DNA of 64,000 nucleotides from Clostridia bacterium (lineage in GTDB: Bacteria > Bacillota > Clostridia > Oscillospirales > Acutalibacteraceae), in NCBI GenBank assembly GCA_017428625.1, contig JAFRQM010000049.1:157399-221398 (forward strand). The letters are read 5' to 3'. Under the pieces are notes generated by a model that ran no database searches, had not been told where the DNA came from, and saw only the letters and a program-made list of their open reading frames with translations. This document shows positions 1-8,610 of the stretch, one piece after another (the stretch's first letter is position 1; the number at the start of each line of letters is the position of its first letter). The position numbers were made by a program, and so were the translations under genes.

Positions 1-315
1 GCGATGTTCGGCGTTGACAAACTTCCTGTTTTGCAGGCGGCGAACACGGCGGCGCATATTCACTCAAAACTCGATTTCAAAGAGGCTTCCGCTCTGAATC
101 AGGTGCGAAAATCAGTCACTCCCACTTTGTTTATTCACGGCGAGAGAGACACTTTCGTTCCGTTCTGGATGCTCGAAACCAACTATTCAGCCGCGGTATG
201 CGAGAAAGACAAACTTGTTGTTCCGGATGCCGTTCACGCCGTTTCGTCACTTGTTCACCCTGAACTTTACTGGAGCAAAATTGATGAGTTCACGGCAAAA
301 TATGTCAAAGACTGA
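1..315 (+). CDS. Alpha/beta hydrolase, C-terminal part
   Basis: The reading frame is open at the left edge, so only the last ~104 residues of the protein are present. The segment FIHGERDTFVPF is the usual strand carrying the catalytic Asp of the alpha/beta-hydrolase fold. The later AVHAVSSLVHPELYW places a His where the catalytic histidine is expected. The nucleophile serine would lie outside the window. Substrate cannot be judged. A hairpin follows the stop. Fold assignment is likely, specific function unknown. Confidence 0.7.
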   Translation, partial: AMFGVDKLPVLQAANTAAHIHSKLDFKEASALNQVRKSVTPTLFIHGERDTFVPFWMLETNYSAAVCEKDKLVVPDAVHAVSSLVHPELYWSKIDEFTAKYVKD

Positions 316-341
316 ATCAACAATCCCGCTTAACTAACAAT

Positions 342-363
342 CCCGCTCTTCGGGGCGGGGTTT
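342..363 (+). terminator. Rho-independent terminator, short T tract
   Basis: CCCGCTC-TTCG-GGGCGGG forms a 7-bp stem with one G-U pair and a stable tetraloop, followed by GTTT. It lies just after the hydrolase stop and ahead of the next ribosome site. The T tract is short, so termination may be partial. Confidence 0.6.
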
Positions 364-386
364 ATGCTGTAAAACAAGGAGATTTT

Positions 387-1757
387 ATGAATTACGATGT
401 TGTAATTATCGGCGCGGGTCCCGGCGGTATTTTCACCGCTTATGAACTTTCAAAAAACGACCCCCGTCTTAATATCGGTGTTTTTGAACTCGGTAATCCG
501 CTTGAAAAAAGAATCTGCCCGATTGACGGTGATAAAGTCAAATCCTGCATAAGATGCAAAACCTGCGCCATTATGAGCGGATTCGGCGGAGCAGGCGCTT
601 TTTCAGACGGCAAATACAATATCACAAACCAGTTCGGCGGCACACTTTATGAATATATCGGCAAAAACGAGGCGCTTGAACTTATGCGCTATGTTGACAA
701 TATCAATATGTCATACGGCGGGCAGGGCACAAAGCTTTATTCGACTGCCGACACCAAAATCAAAAAAGCCTGCCTTGAAAACGGGCTTCACCTTCTTGAC
801 GCGCAGGTGCGACACCTCGGCACAGATATTAATTATAAAGTGCTTGAAAATCTTTATGCCGATCTGAGCGAAAAAGTCAGTTTTCATTTCAACACAGCCG
901 TTCTGACTGTCAAAAAACTTGAAAACGGTTATGAGATTGAAACGGAAAAAGGCAAAGTCACCTGCAAATACTGCGTTGTTTCCGTCGGCAGAAGCGGCAG
1001 CAAATGGATGGAGAAAGTCTGCGCTTCGCTTGATATTCCCACACTTTCAAACCGTGTGGATATAGGCGTTCGCGTTGAACTGCCCGCGGCAATTTTCTCT
1101 CACTTGACTGACGAACTTTATGAGAGCAAAATCGTTTACCGAACAGAAAAATTTGAAGACCTTGTTCGCACATTCTGTATGAATCCGCACGGTATTGTTG
1201 TTAATGAGAACACAAACGGAATAGTTACCGTAAACGGCCACAGTTACGAAGATGAGTCAAAACACACCGAAAACACTAATTTTGCTTTGCTTGTTTCAAA
1301 GCATTTCTCAATTCCTTTCAAAGACAGCAACGGCTACGGCGAAAGCATTGCAAAACTCTCTAATATGCTGGGCGGCGGCGTAATTGTTCAGCGTTTCGGC
1401 GACCTTGTGCGCGGAAGACGCTCAACTGTTTCACGCATAACCGAAAGTTATGTTACCCCGACTCTTTCCGCAACTCCGGGCGACCTGAGCCTTGTAATAC
1501 CCAAAAGAATACTTGACGGCATAATCGAAATGATTTACGCGCTTGACAAAATAGCGCCCGGCACCGCAAATGACGACACGCTGCTTTACGGCGTTGAGGT
1601 CAAGTTCTATAATATGGAGGTTAAACTTGACGGCAACCTTCAGACTAACTGCGACGGGCTTTATGTTATCGGCGACGGCTCCGGCGTTACACATTCGCTC
1701 TCTCACGCCTCCGCCAGCGGCGTTTATGTTGCAAGACACATCCATTCAAGGGTTTAA
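387..1757 (+). CDS. FAD-dependent dehydrogenase (COG2509 type)
   Basis: A 456-residue flavoprotein. The N-terminus VVIIGAGPGGIFTAYEL is a Rossmann dinucleotide-binding GxGxxG motif. A second FAD contact is seen near the C-terminus (GLYVIGDGSGVTHSLSHASASG). A cysteine cluster, CPIDGDKVKSC followed by IRCKTC, sits near residues 50-65 and is typical of this uncharacterised dehydrogenase family. AAGGAG precedes the ATG. The next gene starts 12 bp downstream, so the two are probably co-transcribed. The substrate of the family is not established. Confidence 0.85.
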   Translation: MNYDVVIIGAGPGGIFTAYELSKNDPRLNIGVFELGNPLEKRICPIDGDKVKSCIRCKTCAIMSGFGGAGAFSDGKYNITNQFGGTLYEYIGKNEALELMRYVDNINMSYGGQGTKLYSTADTKIKKACLENGLHLLDAQVRHLGTDINYKVLENLYADLSEKVSFHFNTAVLTVKKLENGYEIETEKGKVTCKYCVVSVGRSGSKWMEKVCASLDIPTLSNRVDIGVRVELPAAIFSHLTDELYESKIVYRTEKFEDLVRTFCMNPHGIVVNENTNGIVTVNGHSYEDESKHTENTNFALLVSKHFSIPFKDSNGYGESIAKLSNMLGGGVIVQRFGDLVRGRRSTVSRITESYVTPTLSATPGDLSLVIPKRILDGIIEMIYALDKIAPGTANDDTLLYGVEVKFYNMEVKLDGNLQTNCDGLYVIGDGSGVTHSLSHASASGVYVARHIHSRV

Positions 1758-1769
1758 AGGGGAGCGGTT

Positions 1770-2822
1770 ATGAGTTACCTTGAAGAAAACCTGAAATCAA
1801 AAATTCCGCTCAGATTCAAAAACGGCAGTTTCAAGATTTTTGCAATCTCTGACCTGCACGGCATCCGCGATTACGATACCCGCCTTATCAGAGACCTTGA
1901 AGCGCTGCTCGACAGCGTAGAACCCGATTTTCTGTTTGTGCTCGGCGATATGGTATGGAATGACGCGCTTGACAGCGAAAAGAATCTTTCTACTTTTCTC
2001 ACCGATGTTTTCGGCGTTGTTGAAAAGCGGAACATTCTCTGGGCGCACGTGTTCGGCAACCATGACAACGATGTTGTATGGGCGGATTTCAGCCAGCAGA
2101 GCATTTATGAAAAATTTGCGCATAACTTAACTAAACGCGGGCCGGAAGACATTCACGGCATCGGTAATTTTGTTCTGCCTGTCAGGGCTGAAAACAGTGA
2201 CAGTATTGTTTTTAACATCTGGGGTGTTGACACCCACGACAGTATGAGTGACTTTATGCGTGAGTTCAGCCTCGGCGACCCGGGTAATAAATGGGATAAA
2301 CAGTGCGTTTACCCCTCCTGCCTGCACGACTGGGGCGGCGGTTATGACACTTTAAACTTTGACCAGGTTATGTGGTATTTCAACTCCTCAAAGGAGCTTG
2401 AAGAATACGCGGGGCATAAAATACCCGGCATTATGGGTATGCATATCCCTCTGCCGGAGTATGTTATCGGCTATAAAAACACGGCTGAAACTAATTATGA
2501 AGGCACGCGCCGTGAGGCTGTGGGCTGCCCCGTCCTTAATTCCGGAATGTTCAACGCCCTTATTGACCGCGGAGATGTTAAAACTCTTGTTGCGGGGCAC
2601 GACCATATAAACGATTACACGGCAAAATATCTCGGAATAAATATGACCTATGACGCGGGGCTCAATTATGACGGCTATTGCGCCGACGACCTGAGAGGCG
2701 GCAGAGTTTTTGAGATAAGCGAAAGCGACCCGTGGAATGTTAAAACATATATGGTTCGCTGTAAAGATGTTGTTGAAAACTATCCCGGCACCTGCCTGCG
2801 AAAGAGCGAAAAAACGGAGTGA
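1770..2822 (+). CDS. Calcineurin-like metallophosphoesterase
   Basis: A 350-residue cytoplasmic protein with the ordered metal-binding motifs of the family: SDLHG, LGDMVW, FGNHDND, GMHIPL and AGHDHIND. These bind a two-metal centre that hydrolyses phosphomono- or diesters. No signal peptide is visible, in contrast to the related enzyme at 18645. GGGGAG lies upstream of the ATG, 12 bp after the flavoprotein. The physiological substrate cannot be inferred. Confidence 0.88.
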   Translation: MSYLEENLKSKIPLRFKNGSFKIFAISDLHGIRDYDTRLIRDLEALLDSVEPDFLFVLGDMVWNDALDSEKNLSTFLTDVFGVVEKRNILWAHVFGNHDNDVVWADFSQQSIYEKFAHNLTKRGPEDIHGIGNFVLPVRAENSDSIVFNIWGVDTHDSMSDFMREFSLGDPGNKWDKQCVYPSCLHDWGGGYDTLNFDQVMWYFNSSKELEEYAGHKIPGIMGMHIPLPEYVIGYKNTAETNYEGTRREAVGCPVLNSGMFNALIDRGDVKTLVAGHDHINDYTAKYLGINMTYDAGLNYDGYCADDLRGGRVFEISESDPWNVKTYMVRCKDVVENYPGTCLRKSEKTE

Positions 2823-2830
2823 TTGATTAC

Positions 2831-2854
2831 GAACGCCTTCGGGCGTTCTTTTTT
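2831..2854. terminator. Bidirectional terminator
   Basis: GAACGCC-TTCG-GGCGTTC followed by TTTTTT, between two convergent genes. It is strong for the plus strand. The converging gene ends immediately beyond it. Confidence 0.85.
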
Positions 2855-2855
2855 A

Positions 2856-3674
2856 TCATAACCCCATCTCTGATTTGTATTTCCGGAACTCGCTTTCAAC
2901 CCACAGTTTTTCGTCAACGGGCGCATTGTAAAGCACGCTGACCCAATAGTTCAGCGGTTTTTTGATTTCATAACCGTTTTCGCTTACCGTATCAATGGCG
3001 AAAGCCAGGTTTTCGCTGTTTAACTGCCTGAATCTTTCGGTAACATCGCAAAGAGGTATATCATCGCCGCTTATTTTCACGGTTTTTCTGCCGCTGCAAA
3101 CGGTGTCCGCATACGCCTGACAGATGCAGTCGAGCAGGCTGCTCCCGTAAATATCCGACAGCACATCATAATCAATACGGTTTTTAAACTCTTCCGTCAC
3201 CATATCTTTTTTTGACTGAAGACTTATTTGTTCGTTATTTGTTTGTTCAGTATTTATTTGTTCATTATTTATTACTTTGCGGTTTTCGCGCAACTGAATT
3301 TCAGAGGACTGTATTTCACAACACGGTTTTACCGTCTGCGTTTTTTCCGTTCGCGGGTTTTCGTGAACGGTGTTGCCGTTAACGGCGCTGTCGAACACGG
3401 TCCATTCTCCTGCGGAGTATCTGCCGTTTGCGCGCTGCATACCCTCTCTTTTTATAAAGCCCGCCTCCTCAAGTTCCGCCACAGCCGAACTGACGCTTGA
3501 GTAACCGTCGGAGCAGAGCGAGCAAATACCTTTTACGCTGAAACTCCAGTTTTCGGGTCTTGACACAATAAGAATATACACGCCCAGAGCCTTGGCAGAA
3601 AGGGTTTTCTCCCTTATTATTCCGTTGGGCACAAGAGTATATCCTGTTTTTTTAATCTGACAAAACTGCTTCAT
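2856..3674 (-). CDS. HTH protein resembling plasmid/ICE replication initiators (DUF6017-like)
   Basis: A 272-residue protein. The N-terminal ~100 residues (TLSAKALGVYILIVSRPENWSFSVKG..., SSVSSAVAELEEAGFIKRE) look like the winged helix found at the start of many Clostridia replication-initiator-like proteins. A polar linker with the repeated unit NNEQI/NTEQT/NNEQ follows, then a C-terminal domain with NYWVSVLYNAP, as in DUF6017-type proteins. AGGAGGT precedes the ATG. Such genes are usual on plasmids and integrative elements, but no integrase, relaxase or partition gene is nearby, so it may be a domesticated remnant or a regulator. Family assignment is from memory of sequence style and is moderate. 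Confidence 0.6.
   Translation of the reverse strand: MKQFCQIKKTGYTLVPNGIIREKTLSAKALGVYILIVSRPENWSFSVKGICSLCSDGYSSVSSAVAELEEAGFIKREGMQRANGRYSAGEWTVFDSAVNGNTVHENPRTEKTQTVKPCCEIQSSEIQLRENRKVINNEQINTEQTNNEQISLQSKKDMVTEEFKNRIDYDVLSDIYGSSLLDCICQAYADTVCSGRKTVKISGDDIPLCDVTERFRQLNSENLAFAIDTVSENGYEIKKPLNYWVSVLYNAPVDEKLWVESEFRKYKSEMGL
3227..3271. repeat. Three tandem 15-bp units inside the HTH gene
   Basis: Three consecutive 15-bp copies of TTTGTTCNNTATTTR (plus-strand sense) encode the repeating N-N/T-E-Q pentapeptide linker in the minus-strand gene. The copies differ at a few positions. Confidence 0.8.
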
Positions 3675-3812
3675 TTTACGACCTCCTGAAAAAAATCTTT
3701 CACTAATAGCCGTAAAACGCGTTTTTCTTGACCTGTTTATGTCAATTTTTTTGTGTTTTCAACGAAAATTTAATATTCAGGTGTAAAAAATTAAGATTTT
3801 TTCTGTCTCTTG

Positions 3813-3850
3813 TAAAAAAACACCGTCTTCGTAAAATTACGAAAACGGTG
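3813..3850 (-). terminator. Strong terminator of the four-gene oxidoreductase unit
   Basis: Read on the minus strand, a 13-bp stem (CACCGTTTTCGTA pairing with TACGAAGACGGTG, one G-U) is followed by seven T residues. It lies directly after the stop of the zinc-ribbon gene. Confidence 0.88.
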
Positions 3851-3860
3851 GTTATGTTTT

Positions 3861-4145
3861 TTACAGATTCTTTTTTATTGCCTGCTTTGCGGCGTGGCGC
3901 AGAAGCGATCTTCCTGTTGAGCCGCCTAAAAGAGAGAGAGCGAAGTCGAGTATTTTTTCGTTTTCTTCCTGCTGTTCACGTTCTTTACGCTCAAGTTTCT
4001 GCTTCTTTTCAAGTTCATCCTGCTCGGCGCGTATTCTCTGCGCTTTGCTGAGAATGGCGTTTCGCAGTGTGGCTCCGCAGAACGGGCAGTTATGGTTGCC
4101 GGTAACCTCAACCACGCTGTCGCAGTATTCGCAAACTACGGTCAT
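3861..4145 (-). CDS. Small zinc-ribbon protein with charged helix
   Basis: A 94-residue protein starting MTVVCEYC. The start at 4145 was chosen because GGAGG lies just upstream and the preceding gene's stop is at 4147. Two CxxC pairs (CEYC, CPFC) form a probable zinc ribbon in the first 30 residues. Next comes a Lys/Glu/Gln-rich stretch likely to be a helix or coiled coil, and a basic tail. It is last in a unit with three redox genes. A function for it is not known; a DNA- or protein-binding accessory role is only a guess. Confidence 0.7.
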   Translation of the reverse strand: MTVVCEYCDSVVEVTGNHNCPFCGATLRNAILSKAQRIRAEQDELEKKQKLERKEREQQEENEKILDFALSLLGGSTGRSLLRHAAKQAIKKNL

Positions 4146-4146
4146 A

Positions 4147-4512
4147 TCAAACCTCCGGGCAGTGATTTGTCGCAACAATGTCAACGCCTGTGCCGAGAAT
4201 GTCGGCGCAAAGCACATCGCCTATTTTAACCGGTGCTTTAACCTCAACTTCGCGAAGAGCGTTTGCGCAATCGATTATTTTGCCTTTGGGAAGGGCGTCT
4301 GCAGATTTGCAGGGCACAACGGGATGAACTCCGCCGTCAACTTTAACGGTTGTTGTCAGGCTTCGCACGGGGTTTGTGCATTCGGTTCTCGCATAGGCGT
4401 CGCCGCGTTTGCAGGTGTTGCCGGTAACACTGAGGATTTCGCCGCTGTCGCTCATTTCAACGGTAATGCCGCAACCCATAGGACAGGCAACGCAGATAAT
4501 ATTTTTAGTCAT
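4147..4512 (-). CDS. DUF1667 protein with paired CxxC motifs
   Basis: A 121-residue protein beginning with CVACPMGC, followed by a second cysteine region (NTCKRGDAYARTEC). This matches the uncharacterised DUF1667/COG3862 family, often encoded after a GlpA-like and a FAD/NAD oxidoreductase gene, as here. The four or more cysteines suggest a small metal or Fe-S site. GGAGGAAT precedes the ATG, 3 bp after the upstream gene. It is probably a small electron-transfer or assembly subunit of the same complex, by inference from context. Confidence 0.82.
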   Translation of the reverse strand: MTKNIICVACPMGCGITVEMSDSGEILSVTGNTCKRGDAYARTECTNPVRSLTTTVKVDGGVHPVVPCKSADALPKGKIIDCANALREVEVKAPVKIGDVLCADILGTGVDIVATNHCPEV

Positions 4513-4515
4513 GGC

Positions 4516-5769
4516 TTATTCCTCCACTGATATTTCAACAAGTCCGCCTTCGGCGAATTTTGCAAGTTCGGATTCTTTGAGAACAACATTTTCCATTTCG
4601 CCGGGAGCGAGTCTCGGCTTTTTGCGCCTCATAATCTCATAGCCGTTATATTTGACAACTACGCTTGCGCCTTTATAAACCCTGCCTACTCTGAAATAGA
4701 GTTTGACATCTTCGCCCGCGTTGAGATTAACCTTCTGGGGCACAATGTATCTTACACCGCCGACACCTTTTGTTGAAATGTATTTTTTAGCCGGCGCGGT
4801 GCCGAGAACATATTTTGCAGCGCCTTCGCCTGCCGAATAACTTTCAAGCGTAACATAGTCAACAAGGTCGTGAACGTGAAGAACATTGCCGCAGGCGAAT
4901 ACGCCGGGCTGTGTTGTCTCACGCGATTCGTCAACAACAGCGCCGCTTGTGACAGGGTCAAGTTCAATGCCTGCTTCTCTTGTGAGTTCGTTTTCGGGAA
5001 TAAGACCGACAGAAAGCAGGAGTGTGTCGCACTCAATAAATCTTTCCGTTCCTTTGATGGGTCTGCGGTTTTCATCAACCTTGGCAACCGTTACGCCTTC
5101 AAGACGCTCGTTGCCGTGAATACGGATAACCGTGCAGCTCAGTTCAAGCGGAATGCCGTAATCGTCAAGGCACTGAACAATGTTTCTTGTAAGGCCGCTG
5201 GAGTAAGGCATAAGCTCGCATACAAGTTTAACCTCTGCGCCTTCAAGCGTCATTCTGCGCGCCATAATGAGACCGATATCGCCCGAGCCGAGAATAACAA
5301 CTTTTTTGCCGGGCATATAGCCGTCAATGTTGACATATTTCTGAGCCGTGCCGGCGGTCATAACACCTGCGCAGCGTGTGCCCGGGGTGTTGAGCGCCCC
5401 TCTCGGTCTTTCGCGGCAGCCCATAGCGAGAATAACGGCTTTTGCCTGAATTTCAAGCAGACCGTCTGACGAGTTTACGGCATAAACTTTGTTGTCAGCC
5501 GTAACTTCAAGAACCATTGTGTCAATTTTATATTCAATATTTTTCTCTGTAACCTGCTGTATGAATCTGTCAGCGTATTCGGGGCCTGAAAGTTCTTCGC
5601 CGAAATAGTGAAGACCGAAACCCGTGTGAATGCACTGCTCAAGAATACCGCCCAGAGTTTCTGCTCTTTCAAGAACAAGAATGCTGTCAACTCCGCATTC
5701 TTTTGCTTTAACGGCGGCAGCCATACCTGCGGGGCCTCCGCCTACAACAACAATATCGTAACTAAGCAT
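4516..5769 (-). CDS. NAD(P)/FAD-dependent oxidoreductase (COG0446 type)
   Basis: A ~417-residue flavoprotein. The FAD-binding motif VVVGGGPAGMAAAVKA is at the N-terminus, and a second nucleotide motif VVILGSGDIGLIMARRM is in the middle, as in pyridine-nucleotide disulfide-type reductases. GVFACGNVLHVHDLVDYV is the second FAD contact. The start at 5769 is preferred over the ATG at 5775 because GAGGTGA abuts 5775 but sits 6 nt before 5769. It lies between the GlpA-like enzyme and DUF1667, the usual three-gene order in Clostridia. It probably passes electrons between the dehydrogenase and NAD(P). Confidence 0.85.
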   Translation of the reverse strand: MLSYDIVVVGGGPAGMAAAVKAKECGVDSILVLERAETLGGILEQCIHTGFGLHYFGEELSGPEYADRFIQQVTEKNIEYKIDTMVLEVTADNKVYAVNSSDGLLEIQAKAVILAMGCRERPRGALNTPGTRCAGVMTAGTAQKYVNIDGYMPGKKVVILGSGDIGLIMARRMTLEGAEVKLVCELMPYSSGLTRNIVQCLDDYGIPLELSCTVIRIHGNERLEGVTVAKVDENRRPIKGTERFIECDTLLLSVGLIPENELTREAGIELDPVTSGAVVDESRETTQPGVFACGNVLHVHDLVDYVTLESYSAGEGAAKYVLGTAPAKKYISTKGVGGVRYIVPQKVNLNAGEDVKLYFRVGRVYKGASVVVKYNGYEIMRRKKPRLAPGEMENVVLKESELAKFAEGGLVEISVEE

Positions 5770-5780
5770 TCTCATTCACC

Positions 5781-7220
5781 TCATTTCGTTTTGCCGACAA
5801 GCAGTTTTGAATTGCCGCCGAATTTTGTAATATCGTCAAGGTTCAAACCGTGTTCACGGGCAAGCAGTTCAACAACCTTTGAGCCGCAGAAGCCGCCCTG
5901 GCATCTGCCCATACCCGCTCTTGTTCTGCGTTTTACGCCGTCAACATCCGTTGCGGGGATGGGGGAGTGTATGGCGTCGAGAATTTCGCCTTCGGTAACT
6001 GTCTCGCAGCGGCAGATTATTCTGCCGTAACGCTTGTCTTTTGCTATAAGTTCTTTTCTTTCTTCATTTGTCATCTCATTGAAGCGCACAGGCGCCTTGC
6101 GTGAAGCCTCATAGTTTTCTTTGAGAGCCGCGCCTGTTTTTTCAACAATAAGGTCTTTTATATAAATGCCGATTGCGGGCGCCGCAGAAAGACCCGGCGA
6201 TTCTATGCCCGCAACATTTATGAATGAAGGGTTCTTTTCGCTTTCGCTGATTATGAAGTCGTTTGTAGGGCTGTGAGCGCGAAGACCGGCAAATGATGTG
6301 ATGACATTTCTTGTGTTGATTTCGGGAACGGAAAGACGGGCTGCGTCAATAACGGAATCCAGAACATCGGCGTTTGTTGAAAGGTCTTCGTCAACCGAAC
6401 CTATGTCTATTGAACTGGGTCCTGTAATGACATTTCCGTCAACCGTCTTTGTTACGAGAATACCTTTACCCATTTCGCTCGGGCACTGGAAAATAACGGT
6501 GTTGGCAAGGTAACTCTGGTTTTTGTCAAGAAGCATATATTCGCCTTTACGGAAAACAATCTCAATGGAGTTGTCGCCGATAAGGGAAGCTATTTTTCCG
6601 CTGTGAATACCGGCGCAGTTTATAACATATTTTGCTTCAATTTTTTTGTCGCCGGAGCAGATTGAAAACAGTTTTGTGTTTTCGTCATAATCAATTTTCT
6701 CAACTTCGTAGTTGAGTTCAACTTTTGTGCCGTTGAGAACGGCGTTTTCAGCCGATGCAATCGCGAGCTGGTAAGGGCAGACTATGCCGGCTGTTTTTGC
6801 GTAAAGCGCGCCTTTGGCGATTTCGTTTATATGCGGTTCGATTTCGCGGAGTTGTTCGCGGTTGAGTATCTCCATATCCGGAACGCCGTTTTCAATTCCT
6901 CTGTCATAAAGAGTCTGCAGAGTTTTAAGCTGATCTTCATAAAAAGCGACTACAACGCTTCCGCACTGCCGAAACGGCACATGAAGCCTTTTGCAGGTTT
7001 CGGGCATAAGTCTTGTGCCTTTAACATTGAATTTTGCTTTGAGAGTGCCGGGCATTGCGTCAAATCCGGCGTGAACAATGGCGCTGTTCGCTTTTGTAGT
7101 GCCCATAGCGACATCGTTGAACCTCTCAATAAGAACACTGCTGAGGTTGTAGTGGCTCAGTTCCATTGAAATCATTGAACCGATTACGCCTGCGCCGATA
7201 ACGGCAACATCATAAATCAT
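5781..7220 (-). CDS. GlpA-like FAD oxidoreductase with BFD-type [2Fe-2S] domain
   Basis: A 479-residue protein: a DAO-type FAD domain (VAVIGAGVIGSMISMELS at the N-terminus; NVAGIESPGLSAAPAIG near residue 345). A C-terminal bacterioferredoxin-like domain has four cysteines, in ICRCE and CQGGFC. This is the architecture of anaerobic glycerol-3-phosphate dehydrogenase subunit A and close relatives. AAGGGGGAA is a good ribosome site. First gene of a four-gene unit with its own promoter. Glycerol-3-phosphate is the most likely substrate by family, but other 2-hydroxyacids are possible, and no glpK or glpF is near. Confidence 0.82.
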   Translation of the reverse strand: MIYDVAVIGAGVIGSMISMELSHYNLSSVLIERFNDVAMGTTKANSAIVHAGFDAMPGTLKAKFNVKGTRLMPETCKRLHVPFRQCGSVVVAFYEDQLKTLQTLYDRGIENGVPDMEILNREQLREIEPHINEIAKGALYAKTAGIVCPYQLAIASAENAVLNGTKVELNYEVEKIDYDENTKLFSICSGDKKIEAKYVINCAGIHSGKIASLIGDNSIEIVFRKGEYMLLDKNQSYLANTVIFQCPSEMGKGILVTKTVDGNVITGPSSIDIGSVDEDLSTNADVLDSVIDAARLSVPEINTRNVITSFAGLRAHSPTNDFIISESEKNPSFINVAGIESPGLSAAPAIGIYIKDLIVEKTGAALKENYEASRKAPVRFNEMTNEERKELIAKDKRYGRIICRCETVTEGEILDAIHSPIPATDVDGVKRRTRAGMGRCQGGFCGSKVVELLAREHGLNLDDITKFGGNSKLLVGKTK

Positions 7221-7262
7221 TTTTACTTCCCCCTTGAAGTATATAATTCAGTCAATATAAAT

Positions 7263-7291
7263 ATATTATCATAGAAGTTTATATTAATCAA
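7263..7291 (-). promoter_or_regulatory. Sigma-A promoter for the GlpA-like unit
   Basis: On the minus strand TTGATT, 17-bp spacer, TAATAT, upstream of the oxidoreductase start at 7220. It partly follows the preceding terminator. Confidence 0.65.
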
Positions 7292-7293
7292 TA

Positions 7294-7328
7294 AATAATC
7301 CGCCGCCGGAATGACGACGGAATAATTA
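7294..7328 (-). terminator. Terminator after the zinc dehydrogenase
   Basis: On the minus strand CCGTCGTC-ATTCC-GGCGGCGG forms a stem with G-U pairs, flanked by A/T arms and followed by ATTATTTATT. On the plus strand the G-U pairs become mismatches, so it acts only leftward. Confidence 0.65.
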
Positions 7329-8588
7329 TTAAAGATGTTTTGCGTTTTCAAGCAGGTATTTTTCCGCTTCTGAGTTCCACAGCCCGTTCGTTTTGGCGAC
7401 AATTTGAGCCAGTTTTGCAAACAAAGGGTCTTCTTTGCCTTTTTCCTCAAAATCGGCAATAGCGGTAAGCGGGAGTGAAATGCCGGTGTAGATAAGTTTT
7501 TTGCCTCCGGGTATATGCGGCAGGTTGAGTGTTGTTTCAACAACACTGTCAAGACCGCCGATGTGAGTGACAAGAATAGCCGGTGTAAGCTTGTTCTCTT
7601 TAATCATTTCAATACTTTCAATCATATCGTTGGTGTTGCCGCCGGATGTGCCTGTTATGTGAGTGGCGGAATAGTGAACGTTATAGAAATTGAAAGGCGC
7701 GCTGAACTGAGGATTTGTGGGGCCCGCGAAGAAATTGAGACAGCCGTCCGCTCCGAGCATTTTATCCGCCGTTTCAATAACAGAGGCAACGGGAGCGAAC
7801 ACGAAAACATCGTCAAAGGCTCCGCCCGCAAGTTCTTTGAGATATTCGTCGGGCGCATCGACATCTGCCGTATTCACATAAGAAAGTTTTATTCCGTTTT
7901 TCGCCGCTTCTTCGGGTGTGAGAAGTTCTTCGGCTCTTTTAAGACGGGCATTGTCAATGTCGGTAACAATCAGCACCGAAGGGCGAAGAGGGCAGTGGAT
8001 AATATAATCTATCGCGGCAAGTCCCATTGGGCCGACGCCCGCGAGAATAGCCATTCTGCCGCCTTCTTTTATTCCCATTTTATGTTCGTAACTGCCTCTT
8101 TCGGTGTGGTAACTTGCGTGAAACGCGCCGATTACGCACGAAAGAGGTTCGGTCAGTGAACCGCAGAAATAATTGTCGCTGTCATAGGGCAGAAGGCAGT
8201 TCATAATCATAACCTCTTCGGGGATTATAATATATGTTGCGTCTCCGCCTATGTATCTGAACGAGTAGCCGGGGGCGTCAAGCGAGCCTTTGTAATTTAT
8301 GGAGGGCTGAATTACAAACTTGTCGCCCGCCTTGTATTTACCTGCCCATTTTGCGCCGATTTTAACAAGTTCGCCGCAGAATTCGTGGCCGATTATTGTC
8401 GGGTTTTCGGCAACATCATCGGGAACTCTTTTGTGACCCGCACCCTGCATTGCCGCCTTGTATGAAGACATACAAATACTGTCGGAAACAACTTTAGCGA
8501 GTATTTCGCTTTCTTTTATTTCGGGGAGTTCAAAACTCTCCATACGCAGGTCGTTTTTACCGTAAATTCTTACTGCTGTTGTTTTCAT
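7329..8588 (-). CDS. Zinc-binding medium-chain dehydrogenase (SorE-like)
   Basis: A 419-residue enzyme of the medium-chain alcohol/polyol dehydrogenase family. GHEFCGELVKIG is the GHE zinc/substrate motif, and GRMAILAGVGPMGLAAIDY is the NAD(P)-binding glycine-rich loop. The overall style (CMSSYKAAMQGAGHKRVP near residue 40) resembles L-sorbose-1-phosphate reductase. It follows two sugar isomerase genes in one leftward unit, so it probably oxidises or reduces a sugar (phosphate) hydroxyl. GGAGG precedes the ATG. The precise substrate is not known. Confidence 0.8.
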   Translation of the reverse strand: MKTTAVRIYGKNDLRMESFELPEIKESEILAKVVSDSICMSSYKAAMQGAGHKRVPDDVAENPTIIGHEFCGELVKIGAKWAGKYKAGDKFVIQPSINYKGSLDAPGYSFRYIGGDATYIIIPEEVMIMNCLLPYDSDNYFCGSLTEPLSCVIGAFHASYHTERGSYEHKMGIKEGGRMAILAGVGPMGLAAIDYIIHCPLRPSVLIVTDIDNARLKRAEELLTPEEAAKNGIKLSYVNTADVDAPDEYLKELAGGAFDDVFVFAPVASVIETADKMLGADGCLNFFAGPTNPQFSAPFNFYNVHYSATHITGTSGGNTNDMIESIEMIKENKLTPAILVTHIGGLDSVVETTLNLPHIPGGKKLIYTGISLPLTAIADFEEKGKEDPLFAKLAQIVAKTNGLWNSEAEKYLLENAKHL

Positions 8589-8610
8589 AACTGCCTCCGT
8601 TGGTAATGAG

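Noticed and set aside
3227..3271. Short tandem units as a CRISPR array
   Set aside because: Units are 15 bp, directly abutting with no spacers, and lie in a coding linker.
2856..3674. An integrated plasmid or ICE around the HTH gene
   Set aside because: No integrase, relaxase, partition, toxin or direct-repeat boundary is visible on either side; only the single gene hints at it.
7515..8159. A 214-residue plus-strand open frame
   Set aside because: Antisense to the SorE-like dehydrogenase with all its motifs; composition looks like a reverse-frame shadow.
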